Below, piece by piece: positions 15,182 through 22,713 of a stretch of 39,998 nt of DNA. A model generated the notes under the pieces. The model was given only the letters and a program-made list of their open reading frames with translations. It was not told the DNA's origin and did not search any database. The position numbers and the translations under genes were made by a program. Source of the DNA: Spirochaetaceae bacterium (lineage in GTDB: Bacteria > Spirochaetota > Spirochaetia > DSM-27196 > SKKC01); the NCBI GenBank assembly GCA_003552745.1, contig PUOG01000134.1, forward strand, positions 1-39,998, read 5' to 3'. Each line of letters starts with the position of its first letter. The stretch's first letter is position 1.

Positions 15182-16723
15182 TCAGCGGTCGATCACCTTC
15201 GTGTAGAAGTCATACGATACCGACTCTATTTCCGGTTCCGAGAGTAGGGCGGAAAGGAGTGAGCGATCGAGCTTGTGACCGTCCGGGAGCATTGCGATCG
15301 GGAAGCGGTGTCCGCGATCGACTATCCCGGCGAGTCCGTACTCACCGGAGATCGCGCGAAGACGAGTCCGCCGAAGATCGCGAGGCACGGTGCTATACCA
15401 GCTGCGATCGAGCGCCAGGAGCACTCGATCGGATCGGTAGGTTCCCTCGGGAGGTTCGGTGAGCCGCCTCGACTCGGAAGACTCGACTTCGCCGACACCG
15501 GCACCGCTCTCCGCAACTTGAACCACCGAAGTCCCGACACTGGCCGTCACCTCCCCGGTATACGGGCCGTAGGGCGCGATCAAGGCCCGCCGCACCGCGC
15601 TTCCGGCATTCAGCATCCCCCACCCGTATTCGTCGTTCGGATGGTCGCCCGCGTGGACCGCCGGGGTTGCGGTCTCCCGCAGAATCGCTCGGGCCGAGCC
15701 CGGATTCATGTTCTCCGATGCCGCGTACAGGAGCGCGGCCACACCGGACACGTGCGCCGTTGCGACCGAGGTTCCGGTGCGCGAACCGTATTCCGACTCG
15801 CCGCCACCGGTCGAAAGGCTGAAAACAGCGTGGTACGAATCGGAGAGACCGCTTCCTCCCGGTGCGACGAGGTCGAGCGTGTCGCCGCAGTTGGAGTACC
15901 CGGCGCGTTCGGCATTCGGCGGATTCGCCGAGCCGACGGCGACGGTTGTCGGATAGGCTGCCGGATAGAGTATCGGCGCGCACCCCTGATTCCCGGCCGC
16001 TGCGACGACCGTGATGCCCTCCGCCGTTACGTCTGCGAGCACGCTCTCCAGGAGGACGGCCTCCTCGTTTGTCATTCCCGATTCTTCGACTCCCAGACTC
16101 AGGCTTATGACCGCCGCCGGCCGGTCCGGACTCGACTCACCGTCCCCGGCGAGTCCGGCGGCGAACATCAAGCCGTCGATGAGCGTTCCGAGATCGCCTG
16201 ATCCGTCCGAATCGAGCACAACAACCGGCATAACACGGATTACATTCCACCCCACTCCGGCGATACCGATTTCGTTGTCGGTCCGCGCTCCGATTATCCC
16301 GGCCATATGTGAGCCATGGTCGGCATACGAGCCGTGACCCGGCTCGCCGCCGCCGGAGACAAAATCGTAGCCTGCGACAAGATTTTCGGTGAGGTCCGGA
16401 TGAGTCGTATCGACGGCGGTGTCGAGCACAGCGACTACCACCTCGCGTGGATACGGCTCGGTCGGCACTGTTCGAGCGACTTCCCCTGCAAACAGGGTGC
16501 CCCAAGCGCGCGGCATCGCGATTGCAGCAAGGCTCCACTGGTTCGGCTCCGAGCCGTAGTCGTAGTACCGGTCGTCGGGATGCAGCGGCTCGAACTCGGG
16601 CAAGAGACGAACGCTTTCCGAGAGCACGTCGGTGCCCGGGTTCGCGCACGCGGCGGGACCAAGAGTCGCAACAAGAGCGACCAGCAACATTACGGGTGTA
16701 TGCTTGCACGCCGAGATTGCCAT
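15182..16723 (-). CDS. subtilisin-family (S8) serine protease lipoprotein
   Basis: 513 residues. The lipoprotein signal ends LGPAAC (Cys26). The complete S8 triad is present: Asp101 in VAVLDTAVDTTHPD, His136 in DHGSHMAG and Ser319 in GTSVATAHVSG, with oxyanion Asn245 in AAAGNQG. A C-terminal region of about 120 residues after the catalytic domain carries no family pattern I know. It may be a fold-assisting or surface domain. The enzyme should be anchored on the outside of a membrane and degrade or process proteins there. A TATAAT lies only 6 bases before the ATG, so the mRNA may be nearly leaderless; no good -35 accompanies it. The divergent neighbour is the response regulator at 16809, a plausible controller of it. 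Confidence 0.9.
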   Translation of the reverse strand: MAISACKHTPVMLLVALVATLGPAACANPGTDVLSESVRLLPEFEPLHPDDRYYDYGSEPNQWSLAAIAMPRAWGTLFAGEVARTVPTEPYPREVVVAVLDTAVDTTHPDLTENLVAGYDFVSGGGEPGHGSYADHGSHMAGIIGARTDNEIGIAGVGWNVIRVMPVVVLDSDGSGDLGTLIDGLMFAAGLAGDGESSPDRPAAVISLSLGVEESGMTNEEAVLLESVLADVTAEGITVVAAAGNQGCAPILYPAAYPTTVAVGSANPPNAERAGYSNCGDTLDLVAPGGSGLSDSYHAVFSLSTGGGESEYGSRTGTSVATAHVSGVAALLYAASENMNPGSARAILRETATPAVHAGDHPNDEYGWGMLNAGSAVRRALIAPYGPYTGEVTASVGTSVVQVAESGAGVGEVESSESRRLTEPPEGTYRSDRVLLALDRSWYSTVPRDLRRTRLRAISGEYGLAGIVDRGHRFPIAMLPDGHKLDRSLLSALLSEPEIESVSYDFYTKVIDR

Positions 16724-16756
16724 CAACTCATTATATACCCGGCAGACTTATCATAG

Positions 16757-16784
16757 TTGTAACTTAACGAATACACGGTATACT
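16757..16784 (+). promoter_or_regulatory. candidate promoter for the response regulator at 16809
   Basis: TTGTAA (4 of 6 to -35) and TATACT (5 of 6 to -10) are separated by 16 bases, in an AT-rich patch that stands out from the GC-rich surroundings. The leader would be about 18 bases. The same patch separates the divergent subtilase gene. Confidence 0.5.
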
Positions 16785-16808
16785 TTGAAATAAAAGAGTT
16801 TGCTGGAT

Positions 16809-17486
16809 ATGGTTGCAAAGATCCTGATCGTCCACGACCATCCATTGCTTTATGAAGGCGTCTGCGCAGTGCTCCAACGGGAAGAAGACTTCGAGGTTCT
16901 CGGCGAGGCACGCACCGCAGCCGATGCGCTGATACACTGCCGAACGCATGAGCCCGACGCCCTGCTGGTCGACATTCAACTCACCGAGAACGGATTCGCG
17001 GAATTCGTACGCAATATCGCCTGCCATCCAGATATCCGCGTACGCATAATCGCTCTCACAATGACATCCAATCCCCAGCGAATGCGGCAAGCTGCCTTGA
17101 TCGGCGCTCACGGAATCGTCTCCCGGTTCACCACGCCGGAAGAGCTCGTAGATGCCATCCGCACCGTCCTCTCAGGTCAGATGTACCTCGATCCTTCGGT
17201 AGCGCGTCAGATGATGGAAATCATGAAGGGAATGCCCGAAGACGCGTTCCGAAAACCCGATGCCGGATACGAGTGTTTGTCCGCCCGTGAGAAGCAGGTA
17301 TTCGCCATGCTTGCGGAGGGCATGACCAACAAGGATGTCGCGTTCACACTCGGGATAAGCTATAAGACAGTCGAGACCCATCACGTTCGCATCTACCGCA
17401 AACTCGGACTGTGCGGACCGCTCGATCTCGTCCGCTACGCGGCGCGCATCGGTGTTGTAGACATCGATACCTGGACATCGGCCTGA
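16809..17486 (+). CDS. atypical NarL-family response regulator, paralog of 12876
   Basis: 225 residues: a receiver domain then a LuxR HTH (LSAREKQVFAMLAEGMTNKD; YKTVETHHVRIYRKLGLCG). The receiver keeps a likely phospho-acceptor Asp (LLVDIQLTEN) and a switch Thr (IALTMTSN). It has His-Asp instead of Asp-Asp (LIVHDHPLLYEGV), and the conserved Lys is replaced by Arg (GIVSRFTTPEEL). The same two substitutions occur in the regulator at 12876, so the two form a subfamily. No kinase gene is nearby. The frame is open from a TTG at 16800, but the ATG at 16809 fits better. Downstream on the same strand are a PKD lipoprotein and another lipoprotein, possible targets. Repeats CTGATC/GATCAG follow the stop. 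Confidence 0.88.
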   Translation: MVAKILIVHDHPLLYEGVCAVLQREEDFEVLGEARTAADALIHCRTHEPDALLVDIQLTENGFAEFVRNIACHPDIRVRIIALTMTSNPQRMRQAALIGAHGIVSRFTTPEELVDAIRTVLSGQMYLDPSVARQMMEIMKGMPEDAFRKPDAGYECLSAREKQVFAMLAEGMTNKDVAFTLGISYKTVETHHVRIYRKLGLCGPLDLVRYAARIGVVDIDTWTSA

Positions 17487-17522
17487 TCTCTGATCGCCGA
17501 CATGCATAGCAGATCAGCAATC

Positions 17523-17532
17523 GCCTTATAAG
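17523..17532. promoter_or_regulatory. palindrome CCTTATAAGG between regulator and PKD lipoprotein genes
   Basis: A perfect 10-base palindrome in the 138-base gap upstream of the lipoprotein pair, in an AT-rich context. It could be an operator or part of a promoter. The evidence is symmetry and position only. Confidence 0.3.
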
Positions 17533-17624
17533 GATAGGCAAATTCCCTATTGCGCCCGTCACACGGCCGCACCACTGTTAAGAAGAGCACCGCACGCTTG
17601 TGACATGCTCGAAGGGGGGCGCGG

Positions 17625-18371
17625 GTGTTGGAGCAAAACCGTTCTTCACTCTACTTCCGGCTGCTTGCCGCGGCAGTTGCCGCGTCGATAATCCTCGCCT
17701 GCACCGGCTCCGTCACACCGGATCTCGAGGACGAGACCGCCCCTGCCGACGATCCACCACCGGTAGACACTCCCTCCGTGGAGGTAAGAGCCGATGCCGG
17801 GGGGCCGTATGCGGCATTGAGCGAATCGCCGGTCATTACCTTCGACGGTACAAAGACCACCGACCCGGAAAGTGTGATCATGACCTACCACTGGGATTTC
17901 GCCGACGGCGCGCTGGTCGAGGGGGTGGTAGTCGAACACGAGTATGCAGCAACGGTAGCTGAGTACTCGGTCAAGTTGACGGTCAAAGATGCAGACGAGA
18001 TCGAGCTCGACAGCGATATCACGACCGCGCGGATACGCGAGCGTCCCGTCGCATCGTTTGAGGTTGCGACCGCCGCGGAGGATATCGTGGTCGGCAGACA
18101 AATCGAGTTCGACGCCTCCGCCTCGGAAGACGGCGACGGGCTCGGGGCTGTCGCCGAGTATCGCTGGGATTTCGACTACGAAACCGACAACTTCTCACCG
18201 AGCAAGAGCACTTCGGATCCGGTGACCACGCATGTCTGGACATTCGGGGATTTCCCGCGGGAAGTCACCGTTGCCGTGATGGTAGTCGATGACGATGGTT
18301 TTGAGTCCGACATTGCGACGAGCAGTGTCGAGATTAACGATGCCGAAGGAGCAACGATCATAATCGAGTAA
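17625..18371 (+). CDS. PKD-domain lipoprotein
   Basis: 248 residues. The lipoprotein signal ends ILAC (Cys26), followed by an acidic, proline-rich tether. Two PKD domains follow, each with the hallmark WDF: residues about 57-140 (ADAGGPYAALSESPVITFDG; YHWDFADG; VKLTVKDAD) and about 145-240 (YRWDFDYETDNF; VTVAVMVVDDDG). PKD folds are Ig-like protein-binding modules on extracellular proteins. The protein is therefore a surface or periplasmic scaffold or adhesin by inference. It starts with GTG (or the TTG next to it) after a G-rich stretch. The next lipoprotein gene begins 21 bases after its stop, so the two form an operon. Confidence 0.85.
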   Translation: MLEQNRSSLYFRLLAAAVAASIILACTGSVTPDLEDETAPADDPPPVDTPSVEVRADAGGPYAALSESPVITFDGTKTTDPESVIMTYHWDFADGALVEGVVVEHEYAATVAEYSVKLTVKDADEIELDSDITTARIRERPVASFEVATAAEDIVVGRQIEFDASASEDGDGLGAVAEYRWDFDYETDNFSPSKSTSDPVTTHVWTFGDFPREVTVAVMVVDDDGFESDIATSSVEINDAEGATIIIE

Positions 18372-18392
18372 GTCGGCATAAGGAGTTTGGCC

Positions 18393-19928
18393 GTGAAACG
18401 TACACTGATTCTTCTGGTCGGGTTTGTTATCGTTGGAATACTCTTCGGAGTAATAGGATGTAACCTGGAGGTCGGCTCCATTCCCGATACGGGGAGTACA
18501 ACGGCGCCGGATGACGAATCGACAGAGCCGATATCCGAGGCGCAGTCCACGGGCGCGGCGGTGAGCGTCCCCGCTATATCGGCGGCGTTGCTCTCTGCGC
18601 TGAACGCGGAGTACGCGCCGGACTCCGGCGGAATCTCCGCCCAGGCAATTCTCTTTGCCACGGAGGTTAAGCTCGAGCTTGAACAAAACGGTGAACACGT
18701 TCGTGACTGGCACCTGACCGGGACGGATACCATCCAGGAAGACAGCCCTCCGATGTTCACGACATTTTTGGAGATAGACGCTGGAGAAAGCTATACCCTC
18801 TACGCGGAGGTCTATAACGACAAGGTCAGATCCGACACTCCGGTGGTCGCGGGATGGTCCGAGGAGTTCGAAATCAGCATCGGGGTCAGTACCGAGGTGG
18901 GAATCACCGCAATACCCGTTGAGCCGGCGGTGTTCGCTTCAGCGGAAGGTGGCGGTTCGGCCACCTTCAATTTCGCACAGACGCCGTACTCCTTCCATGA
19001 CGAGGCCTGGATCGTGCTCACCGGAATGGGAGGCGAGGCATGGCTCGAGGGCGTACTCACTCCCGTGGACGATCAGTATGTAAGGATTATCGCCGACCCG
19101 GCGGGCTCCGCCGACGCGATCCTACTGATGTTTGACGACGACGGCCGCATGAGCGAAGGAGGCATGAATGACCCGCCCCCGCACAGCTGGGGACTCTTCC
19201 CGACCGACCTCGGAGGCGTCGGGGGTACCCGCGCCGGGTTTATGGGCGGCCCGCTCGATGAAGACTTCACAGCGTACATCGGGCTCGCGCTGTTGAACCG
19301 CGACGGGAACACGACAAATGCTACCGTGGATGTGGAGATGGACATTCTCGAGCGCTTGCCGGCGGAGTATACGAACACATCTCCGGCGTCCGAAGGGGCG
19401 GACCCCGAAAGCTTTGCTCCTGAACTTCTGAAGTCGGGTGAGGACATAACCCAGATCGTCTTTCAAGATGATGAGGGACCGATGGTACACTGGTTCGAGC
19501 TGGACGGCATTGAGTGGGATGAGGTAGAGGACCCGGTCGAAATCACCGTCACCACGAGTTTCGATGTGCTCGATATCTCTCATCTTGCAGGGTTTATGGA
19601 AATCGAGGTCTACGATGGCAATGACAACAACGGTTATGACCGGATCGAGGCGCCTGCGCTCGCCCTCTTTGCCGGGAGTACCGGGGACGATTCGGGACAA
19701 CCGGCGGTGTATACCGCGCTCGATGATCCCAATTTCGACGTCACGATTCTCGGCGACGGAAGTACACAGGTCGAGTTCACCGTTTTGGTGAACCCCACGA
19801 ATCCGGTCGAGAATGGCGACCCGGAAGATGTGGATCTGGCCGCCCTCGCGATCTCCAGCCGGTGGGCCGGCAATCAGTTTACGGTCGGCTGGTCGGGGTA
19901 CGGAGAAGGTGAGCTGATTATCGACTGA
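18393..19928 (+). CDS. large acidic lipoprotein of unknown function
   Basis: 511 residues. The lipoprotein signal is MKRTLILLVGFVIVGILFGV ending VIGC. The mature part is acidic and beta-rich, with a low-complexity Ser/Thr/Glu tether and then several apparent Ig-like modules. Examples are EVKLELEQNGEHVRDWHL, PVEITVTTSFDVLDISHLAG and STQVEFTVLVNP. No enzymatic motif or known family is recognised. AAGGAG lies 7 bases before the chosen GTG; an in-frame TTG two codons upstream overlaps that site. It is co-transcribed with the PKD lipoprotein, so the pair probably acts together at the cell surface. The gene is convergent with the small lipoprotein at 20037. Confidence 0.82.
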   Translation: MKRTLILLVGFVIVGILFGVIGCNLEVGSIPDTGSTTAPDDESTEPISEAQSTGAAVSVPAISAALLSALNAEYAPDSGGISAQAILFATEVKLELEQNGEHVRDWHLTGTDTIQEDSPPMFTTFLEIDAGESYTLYAEVYNDKVRSDTPVVAGWSEEFEISIGVSTEVGITAIPVEPAVFASAEGGGSATFNFAQTPYSFHDEAWIVLTGMGGEAWLEGVLTPVDDQYVRIIADPAGSADAILLMFDDDGRMSEGGMNDPPPHSWGLFPTDLGGVGGTRAGFMGGPLDEDFTAYIGLALLNRDGNTTNATVDVEMDILERLPAEYTNTSPASEGADPESFAPELLKSGEDITQIVFQDDEGPMVHWFELDGIEWDEVEDPVEITVTTSFDVLDISHLAGFMEIEVYDGNDNNGYDRIEAPALALFAGSTGDDSGQPAVYTALDDPNFDVTILGDGSTQVEFTVLVNPTNPVENGDPEDVDLAALAISSRWAGNQFTVGWSGYGEGELIID

Positions 19929-19957
19929 ACGGCGGCGGGCTTACCGCTGCAGTTTCC

Positions 19958-20013
19958 GCGCCGGTTCCCGAATCTGTTTGTCGTACCGGATCCAACGGGA
20001 CGGGAACCGACGC
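19958..20013. terminator. inverted repeat between convergent lipoprotein genes
   Basis: CGGTTCCCG (19962-19970) and CGGGAACCG (20001-20009) form a 9-bp stem, extended by GCG/CGC after one mismatch, around a loop of about 30 bases. It lies between two converging stops (19928 and 20037), so it may serve as a two-way transcript end. There is no strong T-run. Confidence 0.45.
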
Positions 20014-20036
20014 GAAATAGCGACGGTCAATTATGC

Positions 20037-20513
20037 TCAGTTACTTACCGGCCCGCTGTAATTGAAGGTCGCCTGCGACCCTCCGGATACCGCGACACGC
20101 CCGCTGATCGTATACGTGGAGCCGTTTACCGAGATCTCGACCTCACCGCTGCTGATCGAGTACTCGTTGTTGGGCGTATCAATCAACGAGTCGCCTGAGA
20201 ACGTGTTCGAGTCATGACTATTGGCGAACGAATACGTACCGGCCGACACCGACGATCCGGAGAAGAACATCTCCAGGTAAACCTCAGCACTCTGACCTTC
20301 GATTAACAGATCGATATTGTAGCCGCCACCGGACCACCAACCATAGTCCTCGAAGTAAAGCTGAGACAGGGCGTACGTCTGCCCGCCAACGGTCAGGGAG
20401 TTCTCGTCATCCACATCGACACCTGTAGGGTTATCGCAGGCGAGAAACAGCAATGTGCCAACGAACACTGTCACGACAACGTAACCGAAACGCACCACAT
20501 TATGCTTCTTCAT
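20037..20513 (-). CDS. small lipoprotein, paralog of the one at 9368
   Basis: 158 residues. The lipoprotein signal ends LLFLAC (Cys26), followed by DNPTGVDVDDEN. The mature domain repeats the blocks of the 9368 protein: YALSQLYFEDYG, SVSAGTYSFANS, NTFSGDSLID, SGEVEISVNGSTYTISGRVA and ATFNYSGPV. It is shorter than its paralog because several loops are cut. No known family is recognised; an all-beta domain is expected. AGGAGG lies 8 bases before the ATG. Upstream, CGTACCT (20530-20536) and GTCGTATT (20578-20585) match the two halves of the 23-bp element seen elsewhere, but 41 rather than 2 bases apart. Confidence 0.82.
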   Translation of the reverse strand: MKKHNVVRFGYVVVTVFVGTLLFLACDNPTGVDVDDENSLTVGGQTYALSQLYFEDYGWWSGGGYNIDLLIEGQSAEVYLEMFFSGSSVSAGTYSFANSHDSNTFSGDSLIDTPNNEYSISSGEVEISVNGSTYTISGRVAVSGGSQATFNYSGPVSN

Positions 20514-20727
20514 TGAAGCCGCCTCCTAACGTACCTACTAGAGTTCTGTTTCCCGGGGCGGGGCGCAATTGGAATTTGTCGTATTACAATGCGGCGATTG
20601 CCCACACGGGTGCGCAAATAACCGACGGAGTGGCCGAAGTACACTTCCCGGACCGCCGCGACGACAGACACGAGCGCTTTGACGAGTCACAAGACTCCCC
20701 TTAGGCTGGAAATCGATGAGGCACCTT

Positions 20728-21792
20728 ATGAATACGATTCGCCACCTGACTCCCGGAATCCTCGCATTCGCTGTTGCCGCATGCGCTACCGTTCCCACGG
20801 AACAGCCGCCCGTCTACGAACTGCCGGAGACGGTCACCTTTGCCGGCGAGACGGTTCCGATCGACGACCCGGACGTCTACGCGAGAATCTCGACCTGGTA
20901 CAACTTCTACCTTTCTCAGCCGTGGCGCGTCAGCCGGTGGATCGAACGCGCCGAATGGGTATTCCCGATCGTCGAGCCGATCCTCGAGGAGCACGATCTG
21001 CCCGACGACCTGAAATACGTTGCCGTGCTCGAAAGCAGCCTCGACCCGCGGGCGATCGGCGACGCCGGCGAGCGCGGCATCTGGCAGTTCATGCCGGCTA
21101 CCGCCGAAGAACACGGCTTGAAGATGAACCGATTCATCGACGAGCGAAGCGATATCACCGAATCGACCGAAGCGGCCGCCGAGTACTTCCGCGAAGCACG
21201 TGGCGAGATCGGAGGCAGCTGGAATCTCGCCGTCGCCTCGTTCAATGTCGGCGTCGACGGCGTGACCCAGCGCGTCAGGCGCCAGGGAGAGAACGACTAC
21301 TGGTTGATGGTATTCCCTCCGGTGACCGAGGATTACCTGCCGCAGGCGGTCGCCGCGAAGCTGCTCATGAAGGATGCCGAGGCGCTCGGCATCACCCCCC
21401 AGGTCTCTTATCCGCGCACCCGCCGCTTTACCGTCGCGCTCGAAGAGAGTCCGCTCTACCTTACCGATATCGCCGAGCACATCGACGTGCCGTTCCGCGC
21501 GGTCTGGACGGCGAATCCGCACATCTGGGCCCCGTACCTCGAGCCGGGCGAGTACAACATCTACTTACCGGAGGATGCGGCCACCGACCTCGGCCGCGAG
21601 GAGCTCGAGCGCTTTCTGCACGAGCAACCGTACGAAAAGCGCTCCTTCGCCGCCGACGGCGAGCATACGGTCGCCGAGCTCGCCGATAAGCTCGGGATCA
21701 GCGCCGACGAGCTTGCGACCTTTAACGACACCTCCGGCGGCGCCACGCCGGAGGAAGACGAAGCGATAGTGTACTGGCGCCGCGGCGAGTAG
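20728..21792 (+). CDS. mltD: MltD-like membrane-bound lytic murein transglycosylase
   Basis: 354 residues. The lipoprotein signal ends AVAAC (Cys19). The SLT (goose-lysozyme-like) domain spans about 85-230. Catalytic Glu102 is in VAVLESSLDPRAIGDAGERG, followed by IWQFMPATAEEHGL and the WNLAVASFNVGVDGV motif. MltD then has LysM repeats; here the C-terminus has two weak LysM-like stretches (LTDIAEHIDVPFRAVWTANP; HTVAELADKLGISADELATF). It cleaves the glycan strands of peptidoglycan with formation of 1,6-anhydro ends, acting in the periplasm. GAGG stands 6 bases before the ATG at 20728; the ATG four codons upstream would overlap it. Confidence 0.88.
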   Translation: MNTIRHLTPGILAFAVAACATVPTEQPPVYELPETVTFAGETVPIDDPDVYARISTWYNFYLSQPWRVSRWIERAEWVFPIVEPILEEHDLPDDLKYVAVLESSLDPRAIGDAGERGIWQFMPATAEEHGLKMNRFIDERSDITESTEAAAEYFREARGEIGGSWNLAVASFNVGVDGVTQRVRRQGENDYWLMVFPPVTEDYLPQAVAAKLLMKDAEALGITPQVSYPRTRRFTVALEESPLYLTDIAEHIDVPFRAVWTANPHIWAPYLEPGEYNIYLPEDAATDLGREELERFLHEQPYEKRSFAADGEHTVAELADKLGISADELATFNDTSGGATPEEDEAIVYWRRGE

Positions 21793-21913
21793 CCGGCTGG
21801 CAATGAGGCCGGCCGTGCGGAACTGGGGCGGCGGTTTGTGAAGGCCGCCGGCCAATGCGATGCGCGGCGGCCCGTAGGGGGCGTAGGCGGTCGGTAGCCG
21901 ACGCGAAAGGCGC

Positions 21914-22396
21914 CTACACCTTCCGGAAATACCGCGCAATCGGAAGCAGTGAGAAGCCGGTGCGCTCGTACAGCGCGCGGGCGGGTGCGTGCCCCGGATC
22001 CCCGCCGGTCTCCACCATCGCCACGCTCATTCCCGCACTCCTGATCGTCTCCAGCGACGAGTCGGTGAGTGCCGCGCCGACACCGCGCCGCTGGTAGTCC
22101 GGATCGACGGCGATCATGTGAATCTCGCCCATTCCTGCCTCCGGCATGAGCTTCACGACCGTGAATCCGACCGGCGTCTCCCCGTCGACGGCGACACGGA
22201 CAATGCTCCCCTCCGCGGTACACGCCTCCCGGACCGCATTCGCCTGCTGCTCACGCCAGTCGGGATAGAGCTCGCGAAACAGTTCGGGCTTCAGCGCACC
22301 CTCGAGCGAGGCGAAGACCGGAGCCCACGCGCGAAGCGAGAGCTCTACGATCGCGTCGAGATGTGCCGGAACGAACGCTTCGATTTCGGTATGCAT
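21914..22396 (-). CDS. GNAT-family N-acetyltransferase
   Basis: 160 residues. The acetyl-CoA-binding motif A is clear: IHMIAVDPDYQRRGVGAALT (R/Q-x-x-G-x-G/A), followed by motif B ARALYERTGFSLLPIARYFR. The N-terminus MHTEIEAFVPAHLDAIVELS is a normal GNAT start. It transfers an acetyl group from acetyl-CoA to an amine; the substrate is unknown. The frame remains open 60 codons upstream to 22576 and that extension is very Cys-rich, but the ATG at 22396 matches the family N-terminus. The gene converges on mltD. In between lie short inverted repeats (GGCGGC at 21827 with GCCGCC at 21844). Confidence 0.85.
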   Translation of the reverse strand: MHTEIEAFVPAHLDAIVELSLRAWAPVFASLEGALKPELFRELYPDWREQQANAVREACTAEGSIVRVAVDGETPVGFTVVKLMPEAGMGEIHMIAVDPDYQRRGVGAALTDSSLETIRSAGMSVAMVETGGDPGHAPARALYERTGFSLLPIARYFRKV

Positions 22397-22713
22397 ATGA
22401 GTTGCAATCCACTCTATCGCGGCGAAGCGCACGGCGGCAACGCAGCCGTCGGCCGCGCAAGCGCCGTCACAGCACGCGTCGCACCGGCACACGGCCCCAC
22501 CACAGCAGCCACAACACCACCACAACACCGCTTGAAACGTCGGCCCTGCCCCGAATATTCTCTCGTTCCCGGCCAAGCGGGTCTCTTTCGATACCGGTCT
22601 TGCACCGGGCGAGTGTCCCGCATGGTCGCCGGCGATGGGGCTCGCCTTCCAACCGCCCGAAACGGCTGACGGTCCCTACCTGATTTCGAGATCTCGTCGT
22701 CGGAGGTATGCAC
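22397..22713. other. intergenic stretch upstream of the antiporter gene
   Basis: About 310 bases between divergent starts. The middle (22480-22535) is a CAC/CCA-rich low-complexity run. The minus-strand frame through it would encode a Cys-rich peptide in front of the GNAT protein (see findings). No RNA gene, clear promoter or other gene is visible. Confidence 0.5.

Noticed and set aside
16730..16735. TATAAT just before the subtilase ATG as a certain promoter
   Set aside because: No good -35 stands at 16-18 bases and it would give a leaderless mRNA; kept only as a remark.
9368..20513. Prophage or transposon origin of the lipoprotein island
   Set aside because: I see no integrase, transposase, terminal repeats of transposon type or tRNA target; only shared upstream elements and paralogs.
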